From contig NC_037312.1 in the NCBI RefSeq assembly GCF_000143535.2, forward strand, positions 1 to 64,000: a stretch of DNA of 64,000 nucleotides, given 5' to 3'. The notes below the pieces were generated by a model that ran no database searches, was not told the DNA's origin, and worked only from the letters and a program-made list of their open reading frames with translations. The translations under genes were made by a program, and so were the position numbers. Of this stretch, positions 35,389 through 47,761 are shown piece after piece (position 1 is the first letter of the stretch; every line of letters starts with the position of its first letter). This DNA is from Botrytis cinerea B05.10. Taxonomy: Eukaryota > Ascomycota > Leotiomycetes > Helotiales > Sclerotiniaceae.

Positions 35389-36634
35389 GTTGTGTTTGAA
35401 TGCTGGAATATTGAGCGTTTCTAATCGTTAAGATTACGGAGTTGCGAACCGCTGGTGAAATTGTGATTCAAAATATAACAAGTCAGAGCAAACATAATCC
35501 AAATTGATGCCGTTACAGACCGATGTGTGCTCGAATGATCTGCTCTAGTTCCTTGAATTATGCTATCTGCTGATGCAAACGATTGACGATGTTGATTTAC
35601 AAATAATGTAGTTTATTAGTGAGCGGGTTATATTAATGAATAGATCATTTCATTTTATATACAAAATTCGTTTGTATATAATCGTACACTTTCTTTATTT
35701 AATAATATAATTTAAAGAAATCTGAAAATATTGAAATTTAATTATATAAATATTATAAAAATCTAATTATTTATTAAAAAATCAAATTATCATAATAGTT
35801 ATTATAAAAATGACTTTTTTATAATGAAAATCATAACAATCTCTACTTTTTTTTTAGAATATAATAGAAATATTTATAAAAAAAACTAAATTTATAAGAA
35901 GCTAATTTCTTATTGTTATTGAAAATTCTTTTCTTTTTTCAAAATAATGATTAGCTATTAAAATATGAATATTGAAAAAGGCCTAATTTTGATGTATTTT
36001 CAAATGACCCATTCACTGATATGACCCACTCACTGATCTGATAAACCACGTTATGAGGGCTCGAATAAAGAAAGTGTTTCTGTCTCCTGGATTGGCGGTG
36101 AGCACACACATGAGTCAATAGAGTGGACCTCTGACCTGGTAGAAGGCAATAAATTATTGGGAGGGCTGGAGCTGGTACAATCTGAACGAAAATTCGACAC
36201 ATCAAAAAGAAGGCACTACTTTCAAGGTTGTTTCTCAAATCAATAATCAATATCTTTGATTTTTAATTGTGGTGAAAATATTTCAAGCTTATGTGACGGT
36301 GTTCTCGTCAAATTGTGGCTGGATCCTGAATTGTTTATATTGCTAAGCCTCACCATTGTGGGGTCACCCTGAAGCTAAGTTCAAAGTATCTCTAACTTCA
36401 CGTCCTCCGGCTCTAGCTACCACCAACCAAAAAGAAAACAAGAAAGCTTATATTCACATAACCTTATACTGTACAGATTGATGTCCCGCGTCTTATTCCA
36501 GTGTAGATATTCTTTTGCTAGTTTCTTTCCTCAAAGCCATGCCTTTCATCTTTCTCTTTATGTTCAAGAAAGGACAGGGCAAGAACTGCAATTATGAGAT
36601 ACAAAAGGCCTATTGACGTTCATTAGCGACTCGA
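35389..36634. other. Convergent spacer carrying a MITE
   Basis: Spacer between the 3' ends of the CoA-ligase-like gene and the MFS gene. Apart from the MITE at 35606-36051 I see nothing coding. Confidence 0.55.
35606..36051 (+). mobile_element. MITE with TA target, copy 2
   Basis: A 446-bp unit flanked by TA. The ends are inverted: left ATGTAGTTTATTAGTGAGCG, right ACGTGGTTTAT as its reverse complement. It shares internal blocks with 26981-27267 in opposite orientation but is about 160 bp longer. The AT-rich middle and CG-to-TA differences between its two ends suggest RIP. Confidence 0.75.
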
Positions 36635-38051
36635 TCAATGGAGCACAGATGCCTTACTCCAAATCCAATTCATATATCGGTAGCCGATCAGCTCTTTGAA
36701 AAAACCGCCTATGATAGGGCCCAGCATCATCCCAAGACATGCACCAGCATCGAGCATGGAGAATACGCGTGACAAACACCCCTGAGACCCAAAAGCGTCG
36801 GGATTCTTTTCTTGGAGTGCTTTTCCGGCAGCTAAAGGTCTTTTTATTATCATAACAGTCATAACAATCACATAATACATAAACGAAACCGACGTACCAA
36901 CCAATTCAACAGGTGCATTACCAGACACAAATGGTCTCAATCCACCTATGATTATAATAGACGCTATGTAGAGCGCGCCACCTCCAGCTTGGCTGCCAGA
37001 AATACCTAAAATGCCCAGAAATACGGCCTGTGTAACAGAACAAACAACTGCAGGAATTCGTGCTCCAACCCGGTCACGAACCCAGCCAGCTATGGGGCCG
37101 ATGAGGAGTCCGGGAACTACAAGACCGACAAAGAGCAGTCCAACAATAGTAGGGTCCCATCCATACATCTCTTGGACTTGTAGAGGCAGAGTAGCATTAA
37201 AGCTTGTGCTCACAGTTGTACTTGTAATCGTCATCAATAGACAGGTAACGACACGACCGTCACTCAGCATTATTCTCCAGAACCTCCCAGCACCAGATGA
37301 ATCTTGATCGTCTCCTCTTGCAGGAAGTAAACTTGTTGTCTCTGGATCACTATCCGGAGACAAAGGGGTGATTATATCCGAAGCCTCTATCATAATCACA
37401 CGTGCCAGAAGGTCAATTGTTAAGATTATGAGCGGAACGGACCACGTCACCCAGTAACCTGCAACCTCTAAAAGTAAACCAGATACAGCAGGTCCGGCAA
37501 TTGTCCCCGTGTTAGCAAAGGATGTCATCATACCTAATCCAAAACCTCGCTCATTCTCTTTGTAGATGCTTGCGACTGTTGCAAAGCCAATGATCCACAC
37601 AGCGGACCCAGCAACTCCTTGCATTGCGCGCCCTATGAATAATAAAACGACTGAATGAGTGGTGGCTACTATACAAGTGCCAATGATGCACCACAAAAGA
37701 GAAAATAACAGCCAGAACTTGCGTTTCGGGTTCTCATCGGCAAAATGTCCAATTATAGGACTAGACACCATGGCAAGCGCACCGTGGAGAGCAAGTACGG
37801 CAGATGTAAATATCTGGATCTGAGATTGATCTACATGGAGCCGCTCCTGAAGCATATACCCAAGAATTGGAACGAGAAATCCATATAGGAAAGTTTCTGC
37901 TCAGTATTAGTTTGGTGTTAAAGGTGATTAGAAAGGGTCAAGTAGACAACAAACCAGCAAATAACGCGATTGCGATGGTTGAGAGGATGAACAATTTGGA
38001 CGAACGCCATTTATAACCTATGGGCAGAGACTCTGCAGAACAATCATGCAT
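36635..38051 (-). CDS. MFS transporter (DHA1, VMAT-like)
   Basis: Two exons (37896-38051 end up as 37955-38051 and 36635-37896 joined over a 58-nt intron), 452 aa. The ATG at 38051 was chosen because splicing gives WRSSKLFI..LFAETFLYGFLVPIL, the classic first helix. The loop motif GHFADENPKRKFW matches MFS motif A between helices 2 and 3, and the rest alternates hydrophobic helices. A hydrophilic loop near the centre (SPDSDPETTSLLP) separates the two halves. It probably exports or imports a small organic molecule in exchange for protons. Its start is 917 bp from the divergent TauD-like gene, so the two may share a promoter. Confidence 0.9.
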
Positions 38052-38967
38052 ATCGAAAAGTTGATTTGAAGTCGGAATGAGCAATTAGATACTGCAAAAA
38101 AGATATGATCCGACGTTTTAACCAAAACTTAGTTCCATCTATTAGATCTACATGTCTTTCAAGTACTGGGGTCGTGTTCGCTGCGCGAGGATGGCCAATG
38201 TTGTGGTTAGTGTCACATTCCACACAAAATACCTTTGAAGATAGTTTCAACGAGCCGCCGAGTTGAAACATTTCTTGTGCAAAACTGAGCCGTAATGTAT
38301 TTCAGGTGCGTACATTTTATTAATTGGCACACACGTGCATGAAAATCGTGCAGGAAAAATCGTGTTGAGTGGTACATTACTGACGATGTATTTACTCATT
38401 GCTTTTGATTATTTCAGAGTGTCCCCACTGTTTTTGGCTGCGCAAACTTCAATATTACCTTCATGACTCATGCAAATCTCCTTTCTTGCTGAAATCATCT
38501 TAGTTCAATACAAAGCTTAGTCTGGGAGCATCTGTACAAGTCTCAATTCAGTAACGCAGGATGATGTTTACAGCTGAAAATTCACACAAGCGCCTTGTTG
38601 ATCGACCGAAATTATCAAAATTTCTTTGTCGCCAGTACGTACCGTTCAATTGCTTCCAAAAATTGTCTCTTTGGTAGCTAAATGGGGTACATCATGTGAC
38701 AAGATCTCATGAAGAATGGCTGGCTATGTTGAATCTTCAGGCTATGAATGCAAAATCAAGTCTGACAATCAAATCTGGCGGCGTACCCTAATTGTGAAAC
38801 GTTCAGTAATTTGTAGTCGGTGAAAAATATTGAGTTAGCAATTTTTCGGAATCAATGATGATGATTCCGTCACCTTGTGAGGATTATTTAAAGTGGAGGA
38901 AACTGTTAACAGCATCGCTTCCTCAATTCTTCGTGCTTTCTAATGCGACATTGGTTACTCTCACATC
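38052..38967. promoter_or_regulatory. Shared divergent promoter region
   Basis: This 916-bp region separates the starts of the MFS gene (minus) and the TauD-like gene (plus). It has no coding frame. I cannot point to a specific factor site. A TTATTTAAAG near 38885 is a plausible TATA-like element for the plus-strand gene. Confidence 0.45.
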
Positions 38968-39932
38968 ATGCAGCGACTTCTTCGTGTTGGTCATATAGCA
39001 ACGCAGGCAACAGCCAGTCATTTTGTTCCAACCCTACCTATTAGTATGACTTATCTTATTCCTATCAATCGACGTCTTTATTTCACGATACTAACTGTGG
39101 GAAAGGGTATCATGAAATTTCCAGCCCCATCCCCTTGATTGAAGTTTCCAAATCAAGCTCGGCTTTCCAACCATCCCACTTGAGAGACGTACACGATAGT
39201 CTGGAGAGGACAGGGGTATTGCAATTGCACTTAGGCTTCGAGGATGAGAAAAGTTCCTATCTCCAAGACCTAATCCGCAATCTCAGCAAGAACCATGATC
39301 ATGGCCTTCCAATAACGCACAGTGCCGAGCGCGGGTGGTTTTGGGATGTCAGGCCCTCTGGTGTTCAAAGTCATGGACACCAAGCTCGCTCAGAGACGAT
39401 GTCTTGCTTTGACTGGCATACGGATTGCAGTTATGAAAGTCATCCGCCTCGATATTTTGCGCTTCAAGTTCTTCAACCAGATCGCTGCGGAGGTGGAACA
39501 TTATCACTATTGAGTGTCGATCGACTCCTCACCTTACTCTCACCTCACGCACGAACGTGGCTGTCCAGCTCCAACTACATGATTGCCGTTCCTCCTGAAT
39601 TCAAGAAAAAAAGCGACGAGCAGCATATTGTGGGAAACTTACTGCAGATGAGGCAAGAATTAGGTGGAAATCAACTACGTTTCCGGGAGGATATCACAAC
39701 TCCTTTGGCTCCAGAGGCTGCTGAGGCATTGGATGAACTAAAAGCAGTCTTGTATAATAAAGGAGTCCAGGAATGGACCATCAACTTGACCCCCCAAGAT
39801 CTCCCCAGGGGATCAATCATTATGATGGATAATCGGCGATGGCTACATTCACGGAATGAGGTCAGAGACCCCAATCGTCATCTCCGGCGAGTTCGATGGG
39901 ATGCGAGACCGTTCGGATTCTTGAAACAATAA
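38968..39932 (+). CDS. TauD/TfdA-type Fe(II)/2-oxoglutarate dioxygenase
   Basis: Two exons (38968-39043, 39106-39932), 300 aa. The 62-nt intron (GTATGA..AAG) joins to give IRYHEISSPIPLIEV. The facial triad is visible: H130 and D132 in DWHTDCSYESHPPRYF, and H273 in RWLHSRNE; an arginine-rich HLRRVRW further on would bind 2-oxoglutarate. Homologues hydroxylate or desaturate small molecules. The basic, hydroxylated N-terminal 20 residues might be a mitochondrial presequence, but the evidence is weak. With the ligase, the ATP-grasp-like gene and the transporter around it, I infer an oxidative tailoring role. Confidence 0.87.
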
Positions 39933-41361
39933 AAGTTTCTTGCTGTATTATTAATTCATTATCTCATCCTATAGCTAACAGTGATGACTTCCTTATCACT
40001 ACGTAAACTTTCCTCAACTAATCAATCAATCATGCTTAAGGATCATTAATCAATTATTTCCTTCTAACTCTCACTTGTCTAATTTAAATTCCTATATAAT
40101 ACATTAGTTAACATGGTTTCCTGTCTTAGGTTGTAGTTCATATACACATGGATTTTTTGTTTTCTCATTTTGTATGTAAACATATTACATAGCCGAGAAA
40201 ACCAGTGATTTGGATGTTGAATATTTTGTGAGAAAAGTTATTAATAGTAACGTACCTCGAATATTCAAATGGGCACCTACAAGTTCCAAAGATCGATGAA
40301 AAGCGACAAAGTGCGGAAAGTGAGCCTTGACCCATTTGAGTTATCCTACTATTATTGAAGGAATCATATTATTACTAATGAGTTCAAATTTAGTTTTTGT
40401 GTCATTCAGATAATGCACGTTACTATTGTACCACACAAGAGCTTCACAGAGATCGAAGAGAGGATCACATTTCGGAATGTATAATCTTGAAGTTTCTAGA
40501 CTTCATTTCTGTTTGATATTGCAGAATTAAAATTGAAATTTGACATCCAATTGAATCTCTCTAGTAGAGATTCTTCTAGAAGCGGAACAACATGTTCAGG
40601 CGAAAATCAGATTGTGTTCCTGAAATCATACTTTCGGGGGAATCAAAGTAAGACAGTGGACAATTAAGGTGGATTAACAACAGCTGATGCTGGAGTTCTC
40701 AGCGTTTTCCTGTACATATTTTGTGCTTCAGTAATACTTTGTGTTCTGTGATACGTTTGAGCTTTGCTTTGTCTGTCACATCATCTCATAGCAAGGTACA
40801 TATTACATATTCCATGACCTTAAGATCTTCCAGTGTCGCATAATGATATGCCGTCTCTCTACCTCCGGTGGATCACTCGAGCACTAATTGAGCTACTCAA
40901 GATAAGCAAACCGTGTGATCTCATATTCCTCACAGCCTTGAACAATGACAGTCATGTGGATCAAAGTTGATATTTGCAACCCCAAAGTTTGTGATACTGT
41001 CACCTTGACTATTTTCGATACCAATTCAGAAATGAATAATCTCTTAAATTTGTTCTATATATTGACAACGCTATCTAGTACTTACACCTGGCCTGGAAAT
41101 AGAGCGTATTTCATTATTAATCGTCCAGAGTATAAGTCTCAGGAAAATAATGTGAATTATTAAACGTTGTTCTGAGCAGCACAGATTTTATTGGATAGAT
41201 ATTGACTCAGGATATTTCTCCTGTGTGCATTTGTCTAATAAAGTCTTTTTGTTTAAAATGAGATAAAATCAAGTTCGTAGTAAACATTGTTTAAAACCAC
41301 CCAAAAAATTAAATTAAATCACTGAAGCAACGAAGGCATCGAAACATAAGCTATCAAAATA
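39933..41361. other. Gene-free convergent spacer
   Basis: About 1.4 kb between two convergent 3' ends. A 72-codon frame at 40945-41163 has no recognisable feature and no neighbouring exon. I see no repeats. Confidence 0.5.
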
Positions 41362-43023
41362 CTAAAGTTCATCTTGAGAAATGACTGAGCATACCCAGGC
41401 TCCTCCATTACTGATAGCACAGATCTTGTCAGGACTGCTACGCCATAAACCAAGGCCAAGCAATCTCCCGTGTACGACAAAATATGTTCCGACGAGGGGA
41501 TTTTGAACTTGAACACAAACACCGGAAGAGCTTAGAACAAGACCATAAAGTCTTGGGGTAATTCGACGCTGCACCACACAGGTAACTCCTGGGATTATCT
41601 GAGTGCTCCGTTGAAGCTGTAAAGCGGAGATCCAGTCTTCAGCTGTGAATTCTTCACCAAACACAATTCCCGCTCCTTTGCCACTACGAATAGGCTTCAG
41701 AATAAACTCTTTTCGTAAATCCGGAAACTGTTCCGCTAGACAAAAGAGTCTCTCCAATTCTTTTGATCCAGGAAGGTATGTATCCGCAATCCCTTGATCA
41801 AGAATTTTTGCTTGTGCACCAGTAATCACGCATCTTGTAACCAGCGAATTCAACTCTTGCTTCAATATGCCTAGCATTCGCTTATCATGTGTCAGAAATA
41901 TTGAACGTAAGTCATTAAAACAATGGAGACTAATCTGGCGTAGCATCTCCGGCTCTAGAGCGAGGAGCTCTGATTGATGTAGCTCAAGGCCGAGTTGGTA
42001 GATTTCCTCAACAAATTCACCAACATTGGTCTGCCAGGCAAAGGGGGAGATTTTCTCATATTCTCCCACTAGACAGCAAAGCTTATATCCGCTGCCGTCA
42101 TCAGAAGGGAAAAGCCTGAGCTGTGCTGGAGTGATGATTCTGGGTCTAAAGCCGAACCGCTGTTCAATAGTATGAAGGAGCATGTGGATATCCATGCCCG
42201 GTTCTTTGCCTTTCAGAAGGTGCAATGGAACTCCTGTCTGAAAAAGACTGATGGCTCCATCAAGTAACTACTCAATGTTAAAAAGTAATTCACTTAATGC
42301 TTTTGGAATGCTCCTTTGGATCTTTCAGAATTTTTACCTTTCTTGGATTTGCTGCACACCTCAATCCATTTTTTCCGGCTCCCATGTCTTCTAGGGCTTC
42401 ATATGCAAGAATCGAATGAAGAAACCCATTAAATGAAAAACGTGCATTAATCTCAGTAATGCGATAGTTTTCTACTGCGATACCATTCTCACCAAGTACG
42501 TCTTCAACAAGAAAGTCTGGCCGCCACGACCCACGACACTCGCGGTAAATCGGGAATTTGTTGTTGATGATTTGAGTTTCGATCCACTAATTGAAAAGCG
42601 ATTAGCCATCAGAATATCAGGGGAAATTGAAATCATCATTAGCTAGCATCGGAAGGCTGGTAAACTCACGCGTAGAAGCTGTTCTTCTTGTGGTTCGAGT
42701 GGCATACGATCAGAAAAATGCGCGTCTTGGTCGATCCACCATCTTTCTACAATATCCGTGATTGCTAGAGTCAATGCCTCATGCAATTCTTCTAGCTGTT
42801 TTTGGTGCTTCTTGGTGATCAGAATGGGCCGGGGACACGCTTTCTGGTAAGAATTTCCAGGCCAAAGATAGGCAGGACATCTCTGCAGTAAGTTTTCTTC
42901 AAACTTTTCTTGCTCTTGAATATGGGCACTTTCTTCGATGTGGCACTGTTGAACAAATTGATGACTCCCAGCTTCTGGCCGGATGCTCACCTGTTGGAAC
43001 GATTGAGTTGTTGGTCTCGTCAT
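41362..43023 (-). CDS. ATP-grasp-like ligase of unknown specificity
   Basis: Three exons (42670-43023, 42338-42586, 41362-42237), all introns phase 0, 492 aa. The middle exon encodes RRPDFLVE-like SWRPDFLVED and ITEINARFSFNGF (161-173). The last exon has EFILKPIRSGKGAGIVFG (378-395), the lysine/glycine nucleotide-binding loop of ATP-grasp enzymes, and ends with a GGAW motif. ATP-grasp enzymes join a carboxylate to an amine or thiol through an acyl phosphate. I recognise the fold but not the substrate. Its place beside the TauD-like oxygenase and the CoA-ligase-like gene suggests amide or peptide bond formation in a small pathway (inference). Confidence 0.72.
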
Positions 43024-44421
43024 TTCAAAGCAGTAATATATTCAGGAAAGAAAATAAAAATCCAATCTTAATACTGTATGATTTTATGTCAGACAGATGT
43101 TACTTTCGGTTTTGGAAAAGACTGTTGCAGAACAGCGAGTGTACAATGATGAAATAGTAGGGTATATTATAACTTTGAGAAATATGTTATCTCAAGTCGT
43201 TCAAAACCAACACCTAATTTCCGTAATCAAAGACAGAGATGTGAGGTTCAGCTACAAAGATTTCTTAAACTTGAGACACTTCTTTCATTAGAACAAAAGC
43301 TTGATACGAGCAGATCTGAGACAATGGTTAAGAACTGCGCACAAGAACATAGTTTTAATCCCTGAATACTATTGATTGTTGAATTTTGAATCAAAAATGT
43401 CATTGGAAAATGCATTGCTGAAAATGACGACAATCATGCACATTCCTACACTATTTCACAAGGTTCGGCATTGTGGTGTCGGGATTTGACACGCTAACAT
43501 GAAGTGAAACCTGATGGCCAGAAATATCACTTGTTACATGTCCCGCTTGACGAAGTAACAATCGTCCAAAAAACTGAAGGGAGCTCAAAGTGGAGCTTGT
43601 CGACAGAGGAAATAACCATAATTTATGCTTGCGGGCGTCACGTTAAGTCATTGGTCGGGCAACATGATTCAGGCAACATGATCAAGAGAACGCAAGAGAT
43701 ATCAACACAATTGACGTTCGAATTATAACTAGGTTGTAATATTGCCAGTTTGCAATGTACCGTAAACACAACTATGTAACCCCAGAGTACTTGACCAAAG
43801 ATTGGTGTGCCTCAAGCTGAAGTACTGCCCTTGAAAAGCGAGAAGGAACAACACAGAGACAGACAGCGGCAGGGATATTGAAGCAAGACTGTCCCAGAAT
43901 TGAAGCAACAATAACGGAACCCAGTACAAAAGAGTGAAGTAAAACCAAGAAACTATGTCGGTAGTTGATTCATAACTAGGCAATTGACATTGGATGTTTC
44001 GATACCACTCGGTATGTTTTTTGTTTTTTTGTCTTTGAAATGCACCGTCACCGCCGGTGTTTCATGGGCGATCTTCTGAACATGACATGGAATTTGCAAA
44101 GGGCGTTTTGACTTGATATAATCAGACGATGTAGCAAAGGAATATTAAAGAGTGGCAGGTAATTGGAGTGGATGGCAGAGATACAGTACACTGCTGTTGA
44201 AAATGCCAACGTCAACCTCCTGTGTAAAGTTTGATGCGTGAGAGTTGACGCCTTGGGTTTAAGGTTGGAATTTGCAAGCTTCGAGGCTGCGACAGTCCCA
44301 CCCCACCACGCCTGAAGGAAAGTGGAAAGTCTACCTGGCCTGGTACCTCCCCTCTACCCATCGACAATTCACAGATCCAGGTATCTTGCGGATTTCTTCC
44401 CACAACACTACAACCGCAATC
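43024..44421. other. Gene-free spacer
   Basis: About 1.4 kb holding the promoters of the ATP-grasp-like gene (minus) and prefoldin 4 (plus). Frames at 43097-43291 and 43504-43728 have no family resemblance. Confidence 0.5.
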
Positions 44422-45054
44422 ATGCAACGCCGTATGGTAATATTTCCGCTCCATAGATTGTTTTCACGAGGACATGTTCTAACTTTACAGCTCAGTTATC
44501 GAAGGAAGACGAAGCAGCAGTTGGCGCAGACGAGGTCGAAGTGCGAAGAGAAGATCAAGACAAAATCAATCGGTTCAGTCGTTTACATCAACGGGAAATC
44601 GGACTGGAAGATGAGTTGAAGTCCAAACATGTCAGTACAGTCGAGTCTCGCGCGACCGCCTCCAAAATACTACGATGATTAGTCTGCGACGAATCCTATT
44701 CTAATCCTCTTGCTATACAGAAAGAAAAGGAGGACCTCGACGACGTATCGGGGGAACTTGAATTGGCAGACGAAGATGACATGATACCGTACGGACTGAC
44801 TTCGCTTCTCCTCATTATACAATCACCACGCGTCGAATCATGCTGACTTTCAATCTTGAAGTTACAAAATCGGAGATTCATTCATCTCATTACCACTACC
44901 AGAAGTACAAGAGCTCCTCACGAAATCGACCGAGAACATCGAGGAGGAAGTAATATTGGTCGAAGAAAAGCTTAGCACGATTAGGGAGGAAATGACACAA
45001 CTGAAGGTGGAATTATATGCCAGATTTGGCAGGAGTATTAATCTGGAAACATAG
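44422..45054 (+). CDS. GIM3: Prefoldin subunit 4
   Basis: Four exons (44422-44436, 44496-44630, 44721-44788, 44862-45054), 136 aa, close to the usual 120-140. The first exon encodes only MQRRM, which is why no long frame shows the gene. Joined exons give LSKEDEAAV, VRREDQDKINRFSRLHQRE, ELADEDDMIPYKIGDSF and the C-terminal helix ending ARFGRSINLE, the prefoldin-4 pattern of two coiled-coil arms around a beta hairpin. Prefoldin is a cytosolic hexamer that hands nascent actin and tubulin to the CCT chaperonin. It is a housekeeping gene inside an otherwise accessory stretch. Confidence 0.93.
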
Positions 45055-45902
45055 AATGTCGAGATAATTTTCATAGGAACACCCAGAGGATCCATCAAAG
45101 CTCCATAACATATTCCGCGCGGTGACCTAATCACAACAAGTGGCCCGGGAGAGTCAAACGGCACATGTCATGTCACATAGACTCTGAGCAACTCATCCGA
45201 CAACATCTACCGACAAGAATCAGCTTCCACATTTTTCTTTATCCCTGAACCACCCTTATCCACTGAATGATCCTGGTCAATCCGTCAATTTACATTAAAC
45301 TGCCGACGACGAGGTTGGCTTCTCCTGCATTGAAGTAATAAATCTGCATTTGTTCGGTCCTCATCCCAACTTCTGGGAGCAAGACTTTACACAAGACTTG
45401 GGGCATTTTCATCATGCACGCCAACTTGATGAATTCCCTCGGAGATCTATCGTTCGTAATAGCATTACTGAAAAAGGCAGCCACCCCTACGGTTGAGCCG
45501 GCACCATCGTTCCTTTCAACCAATAATTTAGACTTGATAGCATGCAGTGGACCCGCACCAAAGTTCGACAGTGGAGAGAGCTTCACACTAGAAGATTTAG
45601 AATTCGCCCTTTACAAACTAATAATGATCCTTTATTTTTCAAACGGTCCATGTAATTATGGGCATATAAGAAACTGCATATCCAATGAAGTCTTACTCCA
45701 GGTAAACACATCACAAGCTAAGTTTCTTTCTTCTACTGCGTGCAGTTCACCGCGATTCTATTTCATTGTAGTCCTATTGCACCTTTCCCTCAGCTCTATC
45801 CGAATCTATTCATGAGTTTCAACTTGATCAAGGTTGCCTAAGACATCGCAAAGAGAAGTGAGGGAGATTCGGCTGCTTCTAAGGGTAATCGACAACGTAA
45901 AA
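45055..45902. other. Spacer with uncertain small frame
   Basis: About 0.85 kb upstream of the DHA1 transporter. A plus-strand frame beginning with ATG at 45414 has unremarkable protein composition and no recognised motif. It may be leader or chance. Confidence 0.4.
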
Positions 45903-47761
45903 ATGTCCAGCACGGATCATGGAAATGCAATCGACTCATCAGGAGTCAACGACAATTTGACAGCTGCCGATAATCCAGAAGCAAACTTTACATCAATTGG
46001 TACGTGCATCGCTCTTTGGGTATAGCTACTGATATACTAATCGGAATGTAGAAAGACATCAGAGTAGACTTTCTCAAAAAGTCTCTGAAATTGATCATGA
46101 CGATGCGAAAAGACGATATGATCTTGAGGCGAGGGACAATCATATGTCTCTTCCAGATTCATCTGCATCCAGTGTCTTGGGAACGCGGAAAAACGTAATA
46201 CATTGGGAAGAGGATGATCCAGAAAACCCATACAACTGGTCTTCCGTACGTCATATCTTTCCCTAGGAAATGTCTAGATGGTATTCAGTAGATCATAATG
46301 AAGGACTTGGCTAATCTAGAATCATAGGGGTGGAAATGTTATATTGTTCTTGTGGGCATGCTTGTAGTAATTAACAGTACCATGGGTTCTTCTCTGCCTT
46401 CGAACGCGATCCCATTCATTGCTCCGTATTTTCACATAACATCAGAGTCTGCGGAAATTCTACCGATATCGATGTATCTCCTTGGGTATGTGCTTGGGCC
46501 TTTAGTATTTTGCCCACTATCAGAAACGTTCGGGCGAAGAACGATCATGCTGGCAACTTTTTTCTGCTATAGTGCCTTTACGTTAGGTTGTGCCTTGACA
46601 CCAACATGGGGTGGACTTCTAGCATTTCGAATTTTGGCAGGTATCAACGCAAGCAGTCCTATATCCGTCAGTGGAGGCATCTATGCAGACATATACAAGG
46701 ATCCAGTGACAAGAGGGAGAGCTATGGCGGTTTTCACTGCAGGCACTTGTGTGGGTCCTCTAGTGGCTCCAATCATATCAGGCTTTATATCTCCTGCTCT
46801 TGGCTGGCGGTGGACTTTCTGGATAGGTTTGATTGTTGCTGGTGCATCTTGGGCCCCTCTTGTCTTTCTTCCAGAAACCTATGGCCCTGTCCTACTCCTC
46901 AAACGCGCAAAAAGGTTGCGAAAGGAAACAGGCAATTCCGAAATATTCGCGCCTATCGAATTGGAAAAGCAAGATCTAAAACAGATGATAACTGTGACGC
47001 TCACTCGACCTATCCGCATGCTTTTCTTCGAACTCATCGTCTTGGCCGCTTGCACCTACCTAGCCCTCGCATACGGGATATTTTATATGTACTTTGAAGC
47101 TTATCCGATTATTTTCGAAGGAATCTATGGTCAATCATCTGGCGTGTCTGGGCTTATGTTCCTCCCCATAGGTGGTGGTGCAATCTTAGCTATTATCGTA
47201 TTTCTCTGGTGGGATACATTTTTGCGTGAAGCTCAAGCATCTGGGAAATCTTGGGCGCAAAAAGAAGAATCTCGACGGCTGCCACTTGCCATCTTTGGGG
47301 GGCCACTCTACGTTATTTCGCTCTTTTGGTTAGGTTGGACATCCCGCGCCTCTATTCCTTTCTATGTTCCCATGTTGGCCGGCATACCATTTGGAATGGG
47401 GTTTATATTGATCTTCATTGCTCTACTCAACTATTTAACGGATGCTTATGAAGTCTTCGCTGCGAGCGCTATGGCTGCGTCAAGCTGCTGTAGAAGCTTG
47501 GCTGGGGCGGTGTTGCCGTTTGCAGCGAAACCCATGTATACAAAACTGGGTGTGCCATGGGCAAGTAGCCTGCTTGCATTCTTGAGCCTACTAATGTGCG
47601 GTGTTCCGGTAATATTTACATGGAAGGGCGATCGTATTAGGGAAGGGAGTGTGTTTTGTCAGGAGCTTAAAGAACGAAAAATTAAAGAGATGGAGAGCTT
47701 GCAAAGTGACAAATTAGCGAGAAAACATCGCCAAAACGTGGGAATCACGGAGAAAGTTTGA
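45903..47761 (+). CDS. MFS transporter (DHA1, multidrug type)
   Basis: Three exons (45903-45999, 46052-46245, 46328-47761), 574 aa. The long hydrophilic N-terminus ends with HWEEDDPENPYNWSS, the DDPENPxNW signature that precedes helix 1 in fungal DHA1 drug/polyamine transporters. Twelve hydrophobic helices follow. LSETFGRRT is motif A; GGIYADIYKDPVTRGRAM and GPLVAPIISGFI are the family's motifs near helices 4-5. The central loop is lysine- and arginine-rich. It should be a plasma-membrane proton antiporter for small organic compounds. Confidence 0.93.

Noticed and set aside
43504..43728. 74-codon plus-strand frame
   Set aside because: No ATG-supported start, no exon partner and no family resemblance.
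45414..45815. 133-codon plus-strand frame upstream of the DHA1 transporter
   Set aside because: No motif or splice context, and its end degenerates into low-complexity sequence.
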